Positions 18,618 through 28,477 of a DNA stretch of 64,000 bases are shown here, in pieces. This DNA comes from an uncultured Croceitalea sp. (GTDB lineage: Bacteria; Bacteroidota; Bacteroidia; Flavobacteriales; Flavobacteriaceae): positions 124,001 to 188,000 of the forward strand of contig CANMOV010000004.1 in the NCBI GenBank assembly GCA_947499565.1, given 5' to 3'. Each line of letters begins with the position of its first letter. The stretch's first letter is position 1. Both the position numbers and the translations under genes were made by a program. Under the pieces are notes generated by a model, which did no database searches, had not been told where the DNA came from, and saw only the letters and a program-made list of their open reading frames with translations.

Positions 18618-18734
18618 CTACCCTTGTCTTTGTTTAAATCTAGGATTCTTTTTGTTGATTACGTATAATCTGCCTTTTCTGCGAACAATCTTGCAGTCGG
18701 CACTTCTTTTCTTTACTGATGCTCTAACCTTCAT
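18618..18734 (-). CDS. rpmJ: 50S ribosomal protein L36
   Basis: This 38-codon gene starts at ATG 18734 and reads [20 protein letters not shown], then [18 protein letters not shown]. This is a normal L36 (bL36). Only one clear Cys of the zinc-ribbon set is present (Cys14), with no CxxC pair or His, so it is the zinc-free (C-minus) form. It sits 1 bp after infA and 2 bp before rpsM, the usual place. Confidence 0.97.
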   Translation of the reverse strand: MKVRASVKKRSADCKIVRRKGRLYVINKKNPRFKQRQG

Positions 18735-18735
18735 C

Positions 18736-18951
18736 TTAGTATCTATATGTAATTCTTGCTTTGGTCAAATCGTATGGGCTCATTTCAAGTTTAACCTTGT
18801 CCCCTGGAAGCAATTTGATATAATGCATACGCATCTTTCCAGATATATGAGCTGTCACAACGTGACCGTTTTCTAATTCAACACGAAACATTGCATTTGA
18901 TAATGCTTCGATTATTGATCCGTCTTGTTCTATTGCTGGCTGCTTTGCCAT
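18736..18951 (-). CDS. infA: Translation initiation factor IF-1
   Basis: IF-1 binds the 30S A site during initiation. The 71-residue protein is a single OB fold with [40 protein letters not shown] and the C-terminal [13 protein letters not shown]. It follows secY by 3 bp. The adk and map genes, which often lie between secY and infA in other bacteria, are absent here; adenylate kinase is encoded near 62.5 kb as a fusion. Confidence 0.98.
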   Translation of the reverse strand: MAKQPAIEQDGSIIEALSNAMFRVELENGHVVTAHISGKMRMHYIKLLPGDKVKLEMSPYDLTKARITYRY

Positions 18952-18954
18952 AAA

Positions 18955-20295
18955 CTATGCTACTTTTCTATTTTTACCGGTTTTCATTAAACCGTCGTAA
19001 TGTCTATTCAATAAATATGAATTCACTTGTTGTACAGTATCAATAGCAACACCTACCATAATCAACAATGATGTTCCTCCATAAAATAATGCCCATCCTG
19101 CTTGTACATCCATCAACTTTACCACTACTGCCGGGAGTACCGCCAAAAGTGCTAAGAAAACAGAACCTGGGAATGTTATTAAAGACATTATTTTATCTAA
19201 ATAATCTCCTGTTTCTTTACCAGGACGAATACCAGGTATAAAACCACCACTCCTTTTTAAATCATCAGCCATTTTGTTCGTAGGAACAGTAATCGCTGTA
19301 TAGAAATAAGTAAAAATGATAATCAACACTGCAAACAATATGTTATAAGCCAATCCAAAGATGTCCGCAAATTGTACTTCCATCCATTGTCCAATTGCCG
19401 TATCGTTAAATGTTCTTCCTATTAAACTTGGAGCAAACATAATCGCCTGTGCAAATATAATTGGCATTACCCCAGAAGCGTTAAGCTTTAGAGGGATGTA
19501 CTGTCTAGAGCCTGTAATATTCTTTTCATATCCTCCAGAAGCACTTCTTCTAGCATATTGAACAGGAATTTGACGCAAGGCCATTACTAACAATACACTC
19601 GCTAGAATAACCAAGAACCAAATAACAACTTCAACAATAATTAGCATTGGACCACCAGTACCATTCCATCTAGAAACAGCTTCCTGTGCAAAAGATTGCG
19701 GCATGGTAGCAATAATACCAATCATAATTAATAATGAAATACCATTACCAATACCTTTATCTGTAATCTTCTCACCCAACCACATTGCAAATACGATACC
19801 CGTCACCAAAATGATAACTGCTGGTACTATAAAATCCAAACCTTTACCTAATATAAAAGCACTATCTGGTACTCCAAGTGCTCCTAACCCATATAAATAA
19901 GCTGGTGCCTGAACAATTCCAATAGCAATAGTCAACCATCTCGTAATTTGATTTTTAGTCTTTCTACCGCTTTCACCCTCTTTATCAAGCTTTTGAAGAT
20001 ATGGTATGGCTATACTCATTAACTGCACAACAATTGATGCGGAGATATAAGGCATAATACCCAATGCAAATACTGAAGCATTTGCAAATGCTCCTCCAGT
20101 AAATGCATTAAGAATACCTAAAATACCATCTCCAGCACTAGCAGATAAATTAGCTAATTGAGCTGTATCAATACCTGGAAGTACAACCTGGGCACCAAAA
20201 CGGTACACCAACAGTAACCCTAGAGTAACAAGAATACGCTGTCTTAGCTCCTCAATTTTCCAAATATTTGATATGGTCTCAATAAATTTCTTCAT
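18955..20295 (-). CDS. secY: Preprotein translocase subunit SecY
   Basis: SecY is the channel subunit of the SecYEG translocase in the inner membrane. The 446-residue protein has about ten hydrophobic segments. Signatures include LVYRFGAQVVLPGID at the first helix and plug region, GIMPYISASIVVQLM, and the cytosolic loop RRIPVQYARR-like segment at RQIPVQYARRSASGG. The C-terminal FIPGIRPGKETGDYL loop, which binds SecA or the ribosome, is also present. It lies between rplO and infA as in most bacteria. Confidence 0.98.
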   Translation of the reverse strand: MKKFIETISNIWKIEELRQRILVTLGLLLVYRFGAQVVLPGIDTAQLANLSASAGDGILGILNAFTGGAFANASVFALGIMPYISASIVVQLMSIAIPYLQKLDKEGESGRKTKNQITRWLTIAIGIVQAPAYLYGLGALGVPDSAFILGKGLDFIVPAVIILVTGIVFAMWLGEKITDKGIGNGISLLIMIGIIATMPQSFAQEAVSRWNGTGGPMLIIVEVVIWFLVILASVLLVMALRQIPVQYARRSASGGYEKNITGSRQYIPLKLNASGVMPIIFAQAIMFAPSLIGRTFNDTAIGQWMEVQFADIFGLAYNILFAVLIIIFTYFYTAITVPTNKMADDLKRSGGFIPGIRPGKETGDYLDKIMSLITFPGSVFLALLAVLPAVVVKLMDVQAGWALFYGGTSLLIMVGVAIDTVQQVNSYLLNRHYDGLMKTGKNRKVA

Positions 20296-20307
20296 AATTC
20301 TATCTCG

Positions 20308-20760
20308 TTATAAACTTATTGCTTCACCACCTGCTGCTTCAATAGCTGCCTTAGCGGATGCACTAAATTTATGCGCTGAAACTTTAAGTTTGGCTTTTAA
20401 CTCACCATTACCTAAAATTTTAACCAGTTCGTTTTGTCTTACCAATCTGTTTTCAACTAAAGCTTCGAAGGTAACTTCACCTTTAACAGCTTTATTATCA
20501 ACCAAAGTCTGTAACTTATCCAAGTTTACAGCTTGATATTCTTTACGATTGATGTTTTTGAAACCAAACTTTGGCACACGTCTTTGTAAAGGCATTTGAC
20601 CACCTTCAAATCCAATTTTCTTAGAATAACCAGATCTAGACTTAGCACCCTTATGGCCTCTTGCCGCAGTTCCACCTTTTCCTGAACCTTGACCTCTTCC
20701 AAGACGCTTTCCGTCTCTATTTATAGCTCCCTCTGCTGGTTTTAAACTACTTAAATCCAT
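20308..20760 (-). CDS. rplO: 50S ribosomal protein L15
   Basis: L15 (uL15) is a late-assembling large-subunit protein. The Gly/Arg/Lys-rich N-terminal arm ([24 protein letters not shown], split by conserved glycines) enters the rRNA core, and the globular part [18 protein letters not shown] follows. Length is 150. It lies between rpmD (12 bp) and secY (12 bp) in the spc-operon order. Confidence 0.98.
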   Translation of the reverse strand: MDLSSLKPAEGAINRDGKRLGRGQGSGKGGTAARGHKGAKSRSGYSKKIGFEGGQMPLQRRVPKFGFKNINRKEYQAVNLDKLQTLVDNKAVKGEVTFEALVENRLVRQNELVKILGNGELKAKLKVSAHKFSASAKAAIEAAGGEAISL

Positions 20761-20772
20761 TCTATCTTTTCT

Positions 20773-20952
20773 TTAAGATTTCTCGGTAGAAACCAAATGT
20801 TCAACTTTCTTTATCATACCAAGGATATTAGGTGTTGCATCATGCTCAACAACATGGCCAATTTTCCTTAGTCCCAATGCTTCAAGAGTTCTCTTTTGAT
20901 TCTGAGGCTTCTTGATGGCACTTTTCAATTGCTTTACTTTAATCTTCGCCAT
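20773..20952 (-). CDS. rpmD: 50S ribosomal protein L30
   Basis: A 59-codon gene starts at ATG 20952. It reads MAKIKVKQLKSAIKKPQNQK, then RTLEALGLRKIGHVVEH, the characteristic L30 (uL30) sequence with the KRTLEALGLRKI motif. The spacing of 6 bp after rpsE and 12 bp before rplO matches the spc-operon order, so the gene is certain despite its size. Confidence 0.96.
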   Translation of the reverse strand: MAKIKVKQLKSAIKKPQNQKRTLEALGLRKIGHVVEHDATPNILGMIKKVEHLVSTEKS

Positions 20953-20958
20953 TGTTTA

Positions 20959-21483
20959 CTATCCTTTAAATACTTTTTCTAAACTAACACCTCTTTCTTT
21001 GGCTACAGTTCCAGCGTCTCTCAATTGTAACAACGAATCAAATGTAGCTTTCACAACATTATGAGGGTTTGAAGAACCTTGAGACTTTGAAAGTACATCA
21101 TGAATTCCAACTGCTTCTAGAACCGCACGAACAGCACCACCAGCAATTACACCTGTACCTTGAGATGCAGGCTTAATAAAAACTCTAGCACCACCAAACT
21201 TACCTTTTTGTTCATGAGGAATAGTAGCTTTAGTTAAAGGTATTCTAACTAAGTTTTTCTTAGCATCTTCAATTGCTTTAGCAATTGCTGTTGCAACATC
21301 CTTAGACTTACCTAAACCATGACCAACTACACCATTTTCATCACCTACAACAACGATAGCAGAGAAACCAAATGCTCTACCACCTTTGGTAACCTTAGTT
21401 ACTCTTTGAACACCAACTAGACGGTCTTTTAAGTCTAAACCCCCTGGCTTTACTAGTTCTATATTTTTGTATTTCTGGTACAT
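20959..21483 (-). CDS. rpsE: 30S ribosomal protein S5
   Basis: S5 (uS5) lies at the mRNA entry channel and affects decoding accuracy. The double-stranded-RNA-type domain ([21 protein letters not shown], then [17 protein letters not shown]) and the C-terminal domain with [19 protein letters not shown] are intact. Length is 174. It is 6 bp from rplR upstream and 6 bp from rpmD downstream. Confidence 0.98.
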   Translation of the reverse strand: MYQKYKNIELVKPGGLDLKDRLVGVQRVTKVTKGGRAFGFSAIVVVGDENGVVGHGLGKSKDVATAIAKAIEDAKKNLVRIPLTKATIPHEQKGKFGGARVFIKPASQGTGVIAGGAVRAVLEAVGIHDVLSKSQGSSNPHNVVKATFDSLLQLRDAGTVAKERGVSLEKVFKG

Positions 21484-21489
21484 ATTAAT

Positions 21490-21843
21490 TTAGAATTTAA
21501 GTCCTGCTTCTCTGGCACCTTCTGCCAATGATTTTACTCTACCGTGATACAAATTACCACCTCTATCAAAGGCAACAGTTTCGATACCTGCTTTCTTTGC
21601 TTTCTCAGCAACAGCTTTACCTACCGCATTTGCTACCTCAGTCTTGGTTCCTTTTGCATCTATGCCTTTATCTCTTGATGATGCTGAAACTAATGTCTTA
21701 CCATTAACGTCATCTATCAATTGAGCGTAAATTTCTTTATTACTACGGAAAACAGACAAACGAGGTCTTGTTTCTGTACCAGAAGAAATCTTTCTGATTC
21801 TTCTTCTGATGCGTAATTTTCTATCAGTGTTAGACAATCCCAT
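21490..21843 (-). CDS. rplR: 50S ribosomal protein L18
   Basis: L18 (uL18) carries 5S rRNA into the large subunit with L5. The start [19 protein letters not shown] is basic, as expected for 5S binding. The core [20 protein letters not shown] and the C-terminal [23 protein letters not shown] are conserved. Length is 117. It lies 12 bp after rplF. Confidence 0.98.
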   Translation of the reverse strand: MGLSNTDRKLRIRRRIRKISSGTETRPRLSVFRSNKEIYAQLIDDVNGKTLVSASSRDKGIDAKGTKTEVANAVGKAVAEKAKKAGIETVAFDRGGNLYHGRVKSLAEGAREAGLKF

Positions 21844-21855
21844 AATTCGTTCTTA

Positions 21856-22398
21856 TTAAGCTGATTTACCTGCTTTTCTTCTAATTTGTTCTCCAACAAA
21901 CCGTATTCCTTTTCCTTTGTAAGGTTCTGGCTTGCGGAATCCTCTAATTTTAGCTGCTACCTGACCTACTAATTGTTTGTCAAATGAAGTCAACTTCACA
22001 ATAGGGTTCTTTCCTTTTTCAGAAATAGTTTCAATCTTTACTTCAGGAGCAATGTCAATCACTATGTTATGAGAAAAACCTAGTGCCAAATCTAATTTTT
22101 GACCTTGGTTACTAGCTCTATAACCTACACCAACCAATTCTAACTCCTTAGTCCATCCTTTAGAAACACCTTCAACCATATTCAAAAACAATGATCTATA
22201 AAGACCATGCTTTGCTTTATGCTCTTTGGAGTCAGATGGTCTTTTCACCATTATACTTCCGTCTTCCATTGCTACTTCAACTCCTGAAAATTCTTGGGTT
22301 AGTTCCCCAAGCTTTCCTTTCACAGTAACAGCGTTGTCTTTAAGCTCAACTGTTACTCCTTCTGGAACTGAAACTGGATTATTACCTATTCTAGACAT
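21856..22398 (-). CDS. rplF: 50S ribosomal protein L6
   Basis: L6 (uL6) lies near the factor-binding site. Two related beta-alpha domains are visible. The first begins MSRIGNNPVSVPEGVTVEL, and the second ends with the signature VGQVAAKIRGFRKPEPYKGKG. Length (180) is normal. An overlapping 60-codon frame at its 3' end is a shadow. It is followed by rplR and preceded by rpsH in the spc order. Confidence 0.98.
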   Translation of the reverse strand: MSRIGNNPVSVPEGVTVELKDNAVTVKGKLGELTQEFSGVEVAMEDGSIMVKRPSDSKEHKAKHGLYRSLFLNMVEGVSKGWTKELELVGVGYRASNQGQKLDLALGFSHNIVIDIAPEVKIETISEKGKNPIVKLTSFDKQLVGQVAAKIRGFRKPEPYKGKGIRFVGEQIRRKAGKSA

Positions 22399-22419
22399 TT
22401 CTCTAAAACTTTACTCTTA

Positions 22420-22818
22420 TTAATATATGTAGCACAATACTTCGCCACCAACATTTTCTTGTTTTGCCTGCTTACTAGTCATTACTCCATGCGAAGTAGA
22501 AACAATAGCAACACCCAAACCATTTAATACTCTAGGCAAATCTTCTGACCCAGAATACTTTCTTAAACCTGGCTTACTTACACGCTGCAATTTTTTAATT
22601 ACCGGTGCTTTTGTAAACTTGTCATACTTCAAAGCAATTTTAATATTACCTTGAACAGTGTCATCTTCAAATTTATAACTAAGAACATACCCCTGGTCAA
22701 ACAAAATTTTAGTCATCTCCTTTTTCAAGTTTGACGCTGGAATATTTACTACTCTATGGCCAGCTCTGCTAGCGTTACGAATTCGTGTTAAATAATCTGA
22801 TATTGGATCTGTAACCAT
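22420..22818 (-). CDS. rpsH: 30S ribosomal protein S8
   Basis: S8 (uS8) binds the central domain of 16S rRNA and in E. coli represses the spc operon by binding near rplE. The start MVTDPISDYLTRIRNASRAGH and the C-terminal signature VLNGLGVAIVSTSHGVMTSKQAK are conserved. Length is 132. There is no obvious 16S-mimicking hairpin at the rplE start by eye. Confidence 0.98.
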   Translation of the reverse strand: MVTDPISDYLTRIRNASRAGHRVVNIPASNLKKEMTKILFDQGYVLSYKFEDDTVQGNIKIALKYDKFTKAPVIKKLQRVSKPGLRKYSGSEDLPRVLNGLGVAIVSTSHGVMTSKQAKQENVGGEVLCYIY

Positions 22819-22839
22819 TTTAACTACTCTTTATTCTAT

Positions 22840-23109
22840 TTACCAACTAGCTTTTTTGACCCCAGGTATTAATCCCTGATTGGCCAATTCTCTAAATGTC
22901 ACCCTTGAAATACCAAACGTTCTCATATACCCTCTTGGTCTTCCAGTTAACTTGCAACGGTTGCGCATACGAACAGGTGAAGCATTTTTAGGCAATTTTT
23001 GCAATGCATCATAATCACCCGCTTCTTTTAAAGCCTTACGCTTTTCAGCGTATTTAGCTACCGTTTTTGCCCTTTTGCGTTCACGGGCTTTCATTGATTC
23101 CTTAGCCAT
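22840..23109 (-). CDS. rpsN: 30S ribosomal protein S14 (zinc-free type)
   Basis: S14 (uS14) belongs to the 30S head. At 89 residues it is the longer form. The region of the zinc ribbon reads [28 protein letters not shown] with a single Cys, so the CxxC pairs of the short zinc-binding form are absent. The start [20 protein letters not shown] is typical. It lies 3 bp after rplE. Confidence 0.98.
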   Translation of the reverse strand: MAKESMKARERKRAKTVAKYAEKRKALKEAGDYDALQKLPKNASPVRMRNRCKLTGRPRGYMRTFGISRVTFRELANQGLIPGVKKASW

Positions 23110-23112
23110 ATA

Positions 23113-23664
23113 CTAGTTCTTTTTAAAGGGAATTCCCAATTCGGTTAACAATGATTTTGCTTCTTTATCCGTTTCGGCAGAAGTCACAAATGTGATATCC
23201 ATACCGTTAATTCTGTTTATTTTATCAATATTGATTTCTGGAAAAATAATTTGCTCAGTTACACCAAGACTATAATTTCCTCTTCCATCAAAACCTGTTG
23301 CACGCACTCCTTGAAAATCTCTTACCCTTGGCAAGGCCGTAGTAATTAAACGATCTAAGAATTCATACATACGCTCTCCGCGTAAGGTTACTTTAGCACC
23401 AATTGGCATTCCTTTACGAAGTTTGAAAGCTGCAACATCTTTTTTGGACATTGTTGCTACCGCCTTTTGACCTGTAATCATCGTCAACTCATCAACAGCA
23501 TGGTCAATTAATTTTTTATCAGCCACAGCAGCACCTACACCTCTGCTTAATACTATCTTTTGTAGCTTAGGAACCTGCATTACATTTTTGTAACCAAATT
23601 CATCAGAAAGTGCTTTTACCACACGTTCTTTATATTCTTGCTTTAATCTTGGAATGTAACTCAT
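23113..23664 (-). CDS. rplE: 50S ribosomal protein L5
   Basis: L5 (uL5) joins 5S rRNA to the central protuberance and touches P-site tRNA. The N-terminal [38 protein letters not shown] pattern (read in parts) and the C-terminal [20 protein letters not shown] are conserved. Length is 183. It is separated from rplX by 2 bp. Confidence 0.98.
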   Translation of the reverse strand: MSYIPRLKQEYKERVVKALSDEFGYKNVMQVPKLQKIVLSRGVGAAVADKKLIDHAVDELTMITGQKAVATMSKKDVAAFKLRKGMPIGAKVTLRGERMYEFLDRLITTALPRVRDFQGVRATGFDGRGNYSLGVTEQIIFPEINIDKINRINGMDITFVTSAETDKEAKSLLTELGIPFKKN

Positions 23665-23666
23665 AA

Positions 23667-23978
23667 CTAGATTATTTCTCCAGATTTTTTAGAAACTCTA
23701 ACCTTCTTACCATCTCTTACTTCATAACCTACTCTCGTAGCATCACCTTTGGAATCAACCAAAGAAAGATTTGAAATATGGATAGGAGCTTCCTTTTTTA
23801 CAATACCACCTTGAGGATTTTTTGCACTTGGCTTCTCATGTTTAGAAACCATGTTTGCGCCCTCAACAATAGCTTTATTTTTTTCAGCATCAACACGCAT
23901 AACCTTACCTTCTGTACCTTTATGGTCTCCAGCTGTGATTCTAACCGTGTCTCCTGTTTTAATTTTCAACTTTGTCAT
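23667..23978 (-). CDS. rplX: 50S ribosomal protein L24
   Basis: L24 (uL24) is an assembly initiator near the tunnel exit, with a KOW domain ([24 protein letters not shown]). I start it at ATG 23978 ([10 protein letters not shown], 103 aa), the usual family start. A TTG four codons upstream (23990) directly after the rplN stop is open but less likely. It lies between rplN and rplE. Confidence 0.95.
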   Translation of the reverse strand: MTKLKIKTGDTVRITAGDHKGTEGKVMRVDAEKNKAIVEGANMVSKHEKPSAKNPQGGIVKKEAPIHISNLSLVDSKGDATRVGYEVRDGKKVRVSKKSGEII

Positions 23979-23990
23979 CTTCTCGTTCAA

Positions 23991-24359
23991 TTACAATACC
24001 TCAGGGGCTAGTGAAACTATTTTCATAAATTGTTTGTCACGCAATTCTCTTGCCACAGGGCCGAAAACTCGAGTACCTCTCATCTCACCAGTTGGATTCA
24101 ACAATACACAAGCATTGTCATCAAATCGGATATAAGAACCATCAGGTCTTCTAACTTCTTTCTTAGTTCTAACTACAACTGCAGTAGAAACAGAACCTTT
24201 TTTAATAGCTCCGTTCGGTGTAGCTTCTTTAACAGTAACTACAATTTTATCACCAACAGAAGCATATCTTCTTTTTGTTCCTCCAAGTACACGAATGGTA
24301 AGTACTTCTTTAGCACCTGTATTATCCGCAACTTTTAATCTAGATTCTTGCTGTAACAT
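23991..24359 (-). CDS. rplN: 50S ribosomal protein L14
   Basis: L14 (uL14) sits at the subunit interface and forms bridges with 16S rRNA. The family signature [20 protein letters not shown] is at the N-terminus. [20 protein letters not shown] and the C-terminal [20 protein letters not shown] follow. Length (122) is exact for the family. It follows rpsQ by 2 bp. Confidence 0.98.
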   Translation of the reverse strand: MLQQESRLKVADNTGAKEVLTIRVLGGTKRRYASVGDKIVVTVKEATPNGAIKKGSVSTAVVVRTKKEVRRPDGSYIRFDDNACVLLNPTGEMRGTRVFGPVARELRDKQFMKIVSLAPEVL

Positions 24360-24361
24360 AA

Positions 24362-24625
24362 TTATTTAGCTCTTTCAAGGATTTCAACCAATCTCCAACA
24401 TTTTGTCTTACTCAATGGTCGGGTTTCCATAATTTTTACGGTATCACCTTCGTTGCAATCATTCTTTTCATCATGAGCAACATACTTTTTGGTTTTTAAA
24501 ACGAATTTACCGTACATAGGATGCTTTACGCGTTTTACTTCAGCTACAACAATGGATTTTTCCATTTTGTTGCTGGTTACTACGCCAATCCTTTCTTTTC
24601 TTAAATTTCTTGTTGTTTCTTCCAT
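24362..24625 (-). CDS. rpsQ: 30S ribosomal protein S17
   Basis: S17 (uS17) is an OB-fold protein binding the 5' domain of 16S rRNA. It shows [20 protein letters not shown], the KHPMYGKFV segment and [20 protein letters not shown]. Length is 87. It follows rpmC by 13 bp. Confidence 0.98.
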   Translation of the reverse strand: MEETTRNLRKERIGVVTSNKMEKSIVVAEVKRVKHPMYGKFVLKTKKYVAHDEKNDCNEGDTVKIMETRPLSKTKCWRLVEILERAK

Positions 24626-24638
24626 AAGGCCGAACCCG

Positions 24639-24830
24639 TTATTGTAATTCCCTTTTAGTTAACTCTGTCGCCAATCTCGCCACCGTTCTTCTAGTCTTTC
24701 TTATCTGTAATGGATTTTCAAGTGGTGTAACTGAATGCGCCACTTTTAAATCAGCATATTCCTTCTTAGTTTCAGCTAATTTTTGCTGAAGCTCTTCAAC
24801 CGATAGTTCTTTTATCTCTGCTTGTTTCAT
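24639..24830 (-). CDS. rpmC: 50S ribosomal protein L29
   Basis: L29 (uL29) is a two-helix protein at the tunnel exit, near the docking site of trigger factor and SRP. The 63 residues include [21 protein letters not shown] and the signature [20 protein letters not shown]. It lies 13 bp after rplP and 13 bp before rpsQ. Confidence 0.98.
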   Translation of the reverse strand: MKQAEIKELSVEELQQKLAETKKEYADLKVAHSVTPLENPLQIRKTRRTVARLATELTKRELQ

Positions 24831-24843
24831 CTCTTATCAGTTT

Positions 24844-25266
24844 TTAAGCTACGTCGTAATCTCTTGCGACAATGAATTTTGTTTTTACTGGTAATTTTTG
24901 TGCAGCAAGTCTTAATGCTTCTTTTGCAACGTCATGAGGAACACCTGCAATTTCGAACATAATTCTACCTGGCTTTACAACAGCCACCCAATATTCTGGA
25001 GCCCCTTTACCTTTACCCATACGTACTTCTAAAGGCTTTTTTGTAATAGGCTTGTCTGGAAAAATTTTAATCCATAACTGGCCTTGCCTTTTCATATATC
25101 TCGTTGCAGCAATACGTGCAGCTTCAATCTGACGAGAAGTAATAAAATGAGAATCAAGCGTTTTAATTCCAAACATTCCATTGGAAAGTTGGTGACCTCG
25201 CTGTGAATTTCCCTTCATTCGTCCCTTCTGGGCTTTACGAAATTTTGTTCTTTTCGGCTGTAACAT
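24844..25266 (-). CDS. rplP: 50S ribosomal protein L16
   Basis: L16 (uL16) organises the A-site region of the large subunit. The start [19 protein letters not shown], the [19 protein letters not shown] segment and the signature [19 protein letters not shown] are all present. The loop Arg that is hydroxylated in E. coli lies in this last segment. Length is 140. It follows rpsC by 20 bp. Confidence 0.98.
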   Translation of the reverse strand: MLQPKRTKFRKAQKGRMKGNSQRGHQLSNGMFGIKTLDSHFITSRQIEAARIAATRYMKRQGQLWIKIFPDKPITKKPLEVRMGKGKGAPEYWVAVVKPGRIMFEIAGVPHDVAKEALRLAAQKLPVKTKFIVARDYDVA

Positions 25267-25286
25267 CTTACCTTTTCTTTATCTTA

Positions 25287-26003
25287 TTACTTTCTACGAC
25301 GTTGTTGTCTTTTACCTCCATCATTCTTGCCACCTTTATTACCAGTAGACAATCCTACTAATGGAGACAATTCACGCTTACCATATACTTCACCCTTCAT
25401 AATCCATACTTTAATACCTAATCTTCCATAAGTAGTATGAGCCTCAACAAGAGCATAATCAATATCAGCCCTAAAAGTTGATAAAGGAATTCTACCGTCT
25501 TTATATGATTCTGAACGCGCCATTTCTGCACCGTTCAATCGACCTGAAATCTGAATCTTTATTCCTTCAGAATTCATACGCATAGCAGCAGCTATTGCCA
25601 TTTTAATTGCTCTACGATATGATATTCTACTTTCAATTTGTCTTGCAACACTAGCAGCAACTAAATGTGCATCAACCTCTGGTCTTTTTATCTCATGAAT
25701 GTTGATTTGAACCTCCTTATTGGTGATTTTTTTCAACTCTTCTTTTAACTTGTCAACTTCTTGACCACCTTTACCAATAATAATACCAGGTCTAGCCGTA
25801 GTTATTGTAATTGTAATCAATTTTAGAGTTCTCTCTATAATTACTCTAGACACACTTGCTTTTGCCAAACGAGCATGGATGTACTTTCTAATCTTGTCAT
25901 CCTCTGCCAATTTATCGCCGTAATCGTTTCCACCGTACCAGTTAGATTCCCATCCTCTGATAATTCCTAAGCGATTTCCTATCGGATTAGTTTTTTGTCC
26001 CAT
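25287..26003 (-). CDS. rpsC: 30S ribosomal protein S3
   Basis: S3 (uS3) lines the mRNA entry and contributes helicase activity. The KH domain carries [20 protein letters not shown]. The C-terminal domain shows INGAEMAR-type [12 protein letters not shown] and [17 protein letters not shown] basic tail ([15 protein letters not shown]) gives 238 residues, slightly longer than E. coli. It overlaps nothing and sits 1 bp after rplV. Confidence 0.98.
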   Translation of the reverse strand: MGQKTNPIGNRLGIIRGWESNWYGGNDYGDKLAEDDKIRKYIHARLAKASVSRVIIERTLKLITITITTARPGIIIGKGGQEVDKLKEELKKITNKEVQINIHEIKRPEVDAHLVAASVARQIESRISYRRAIKMAIAAAMRMNSEGIKIQISGRLNGAEMARSESYKDGRIPLSTFRADIDYALVEAHTTYGRLGIKVWIMKGEVYGKRELSPLVGLSTGNKGGKNDGGKRQQRRRK

Positions 26004-26004
26004 A

Positions 26005-26418
26005 TTATGCGTTAGCTTCTGCGTTATTATTTGCCCCTAAAACCATAGTCACATGGTTAGAACGTTTTCTGATTCTGTGCGCACGACCTTGCGGCGCAGG
26101 TCTTAACCTTTTCAACATAGTACCACTATCAACACGTATTTCTTTGATAAACAAATCCGCATCTTCAATGTTTCCATCTTCATTTTTAGCTTCCCAGTTA
26201 GCAATCGCAGAAAGTAATAATTTCTCCAATTTCCTAGAAGCTTCTTTTGGGTTAAACCTTAAAATAGCTAAAGCCATTTCTATTTGCTTTCCTCTAATCA
26301 AATCCGCCACTAAGCGCATTTTACGAGGTGAAGTAGGGCAGTCATTCAACTTTGCAAAAGCAAGTTCTTTTTTCTCCGCCTTAATTCTTTCAGCCATCTG
26401 TCTTTTTCGAACTCCCAT
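26005..26418 (-). CDS. rplV: 50S ribosomal protein L22
   Basis: L22 (uL22) has a globular part and a hairpin that lines the exit tunnel at the macrolide site. The core reads [20 protein letters not shown]. The hairpin lies in [23 protein letters not shown], and the end is HVTMVLG. Of 137 residues, the first 20 or so are an N-terminal extension ([19 protein letters not shown]). An alternative start is the internal Met8. It lies 3 bp after rpsS. Confidence 0.97.
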   Translation of the reverse strand: MGVRKRQMAERIKAEKKELAFAKLNDCPTSPRKMRLVADLIRGKQIEMALAILRFNPKEASRKLEKLLLSAIANWEAKNEDGNIEDADLFIKEIRVDSGTMLKRLRPAPQGRAHRIRKRSNHVTMVLGANNNAEANA

Positions 26419-26421
26419 AGC

Positions 26422-26700
26422 TTACTTTTTACCTTTATTTTTAGCACCAGCATGTCCTCTAAAAGAACGAGTTGGTGAAAATTCTCCTAACTTATGCCCC
26501 ACCATATTTTCAGTAACATAAACAGGAACAAATTGCCTGCCATTGTGTACTGCGATAGTTTGACCAACAAAATCAGGTGATATCATCGAGGCTCGAGACC
26601 AAGTTTTGATAACAGTTTTCTTTCCTGACTCAATATTTACTTGGACTTTCTTTTCTAAACTATGTTGAATGTAAGGTCCTTTTTTTAATGAACGTGCCAT
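26422..26700 (-). CDS. rpsS: 30S ribosomal protein S19
   Basis: S19 (uS19) forms the 30S head with S13 and contacts the A-site finger. The protein starts [20 protein letters not shown]. It shows [22 protein letters not shown] and [19 protein letters not shown], giving 92 residues as expected. It lies 11 bp after rplB. Confidence 0.98.
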   Translation of the reverse strand: MARSLKKGPYIQHSLEKKVQVNIESGKKTVIKTWSRASMISPDFVGQTIAVHNGRQFVPVYVTENMVGHKLGEFSPTRSFRGHAGAKNKGKK

Positions 26701-26711
26701 TTGCTTTTCTT

Positions 26712-27536
26712 TTATTTCTTTCTACGTTCGATGATATATCTATTACTATCCTTAGTTTTAGAACGTGTTCTAAATCCTTTTGCAGGAATACCATTTTTAG
26801 ATCTTGGGTGTCCACCAGAAGATTTACCTTCACCACCACCCATTGGGTGATCAACAGGGTTCATAACTACTGGTCTAGTTCTTGGTCTTCTACCTAACCA
26901 TCTACTTCTACCTGCTTTACCAGATACTAACAACTGATGATCAGAATTTGAAACCGCACCGATAGTAGCTAAACAATTAGCCAAAATCAATCTTGTTTCT
27001 CCCGAGGGAAGCTTAATAGTAACAAATTTTCCTTCTTTTGCCATTAATTGAGCAAATGTCCCTGCACTTCTTGCCATTACAGCTCCCTGCCCAGGTCTTA
27101 ACTCAATACATGATATAATTGTACCTAAAGGAATATCTTTTAAAAACAGCGCATTACCAATCTCAGGGGCAGCTTTTTCACCAGAAACAACTTTCTGACC
27201 AACTTGCAAACCATTCTGAGCAACAACGTATCTTTTTTCTCCACCCTTATATTCTAAAAGTGCGATAAAAGCTGTTCTGTTTGGATCATATTGAATTGAC
27301 TTCACTTCAGCAGCAACACCTTGCACATCTCTTTTGAAATCAATTACACGATACCTTCTTTTATGACCACCACCTCTATGACTTGTGGTCATTTTTCCTT
27401 GACTGTTCCTACCACCTGTCTTTTTTAACGGAGCGAGTAAACTCTTCTCCGGCTTATCAGTAGTTATGGCGTCAAATCCATTTACTACTCTAAAACGCTG
27501 TCCGGGGGTTATTGGTTTTAATTTTCTAACTGACAT
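26712..27536 (-). CDS. rplB: 50S ribosomal protein L2
   Basis: L2 (uL2) is a core protein essential for subunit joining and peptidyl-transferase centre integrity. The RNA-binding part contains [20 protein letters not shown]. The C-terminal signature [21 protein letters not shown] includes the conserved His. Length is 274. It follows rplW by 9 bp in the S10-operon order. Confidence 0.98.
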   Translation of the reverse strand: MSVRKLKPITPGQRFRVVNGFDAITTDKPEKSLLAPLKKTGGRNSQGKMTTSHRGGGHKRRYRVIDFKRDVQGVAAEVKSIQYDPNRTAFIALLEYKGGEKRYVVAQNGLQVGQKVVSGEKAAPEIGNALFLKDIPLGTIISCIELRPGQGAVMARSAGTFAQLMAKEGKFVTIKLPSGETRLILANCLATIGAVSNSDHQLLVSGKAGRSRWLGRRPRTRPVVMNPVDHPMGGGEGKSSGGHPRSKNGIPAKGFRTRSKTKDSNRYIIERRKK

Positions 27537-27545
27537 TACTTGTCT

Positions 27546-27836
27546 TTATAGATTACTGTAAAAATCAATGATATCTCCTTCAGCAACATCAACAATTGCT
27601 TTTTTGCGAGAATTTGTTTTTCCATGCTGAATACCAGTCTTTGTATATCGTGTACGACGTTCAGGACCGTAATTCATAGTTCTAACTTTCTCCACAGAAA
27701 CACCGTAAGTTGCTTCAACAGCTTCCTTAATCTGTAACTTGTTGGCCTTTGGGTCAACATAGAAACCATAACGATTGAAAAGCTCGCTGTCTGCGGTCAT
27801 TTTTTCTGTAATGATTGGCTTTATCAACACACTCAT
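27546..27836 (-). CDS. rplW: 50S ribosomal protein L23
   Basis: L23 (uL23) is the main docking site for trigger factor and SRP at the tunnel exit. Visible landmarks are LIKPIITEKMTADSELFNRY, FYVDPKANKLQIKEAVEATY and a short acidic end. Length is 96. It is 7 bp after rplD. Confidence 0.98.
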   Translation of the reverse strand: MSVLIKPIITEKMTADSELFNRYGFYVDPKANKLQIKEAVEATYGVSVEKVRTMNYGPERRTRYTKTGIQHGKTNSRKKAIVDVAEGDIIDFYSNL

Positions 27837-27843
27837 GTTCTGC

Positions 27844-28473
27844 TTATTTACTTAAGTTAGATTCAATTCCTTCAACTGCGCTTTCTAAAAGCACTACACT
27901 TTTAGCATTTAAAATCTTGTAAGTGCTTAATTCTGAGTTTTTTACAACTTCAGAACCCTTAAAATTACGCGACGACAAATATACGCTATTATTCGAGTCT
28001 CCCAAGATGATTAAAGACTTTTTGTTTTCAATGCCTAAAGATTTTAAAACATTGACAAAATCTTTAGTTTTTGGAGTTTCAAAATTGAAGTCTTCAACAA
28101 CTAATAATTCCTTTTGTTTAGACTTTAAACTAAATGCAGATTTACGAGCTAAACGCTTCACATTCTTATTTAGTTTTTGGCTATAATCTTTTGGTCTAGG
28201 ACCAAAAATTCTACCACCACCTCTAAAAATAGGAGATTTAATACTACCAGCTCTTGCTGTACCAGTACCTTTTTGCTTTTTTATCTTTCTGGTACTACCA
28301 GCGATTTCAGCTCTTTCTTTTGCCTTATGAGTACCTTGTCTTTGGTGTGCTAAATACTGCTTAACATCCAAATAAATTGCATGCTCATTAGGCTCTATAG
28401 CGAAAACATCGTTAGAAAGCTCTACCTTCCTACCTGTTTCTTTTCCTTTTATATCTAAAACTGCTACCTTCAT
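27844..28473 (-). CDS. rplD: 50S ribosomal protein L4
   Basis: L4 (uL4) reaches into the exit tunnel. In E. coli it also represses the S10 operon by transcription attenuation. The central loop KKQKGTGTARAGSIKSPIFRGG is diagnostic, with FGPRPKDYSQKLNKNVKRLARKSAF after it. Length is 209. It lies 4 bp after rplC. A leader-like hairpin region lies upstream of rplC rather than upstream of rpsJ, which may be relevant to L4 control. Confidence 0.98.
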   Translation of the reverse strand: MKVAVLDIKGKETGRKVELSNDVFAIEPNEHAIYLDVKQYLAHQRQGTHKAKERAEIAGSTRKIKKQKGTGTARAGSIKSPIFRGGGRIFGPRPKDYSQKLNKNVKRLARKSAFSLKSKQKELLVVEDFNFETPKTKDFVNVLKSLGIENKKSLIILGDSNNSVYLSSRNFKGSEVVKNSELSTYKILNAKSVVLLESAVEGIESNLSK

Positions 28474-28477
28474 TTCC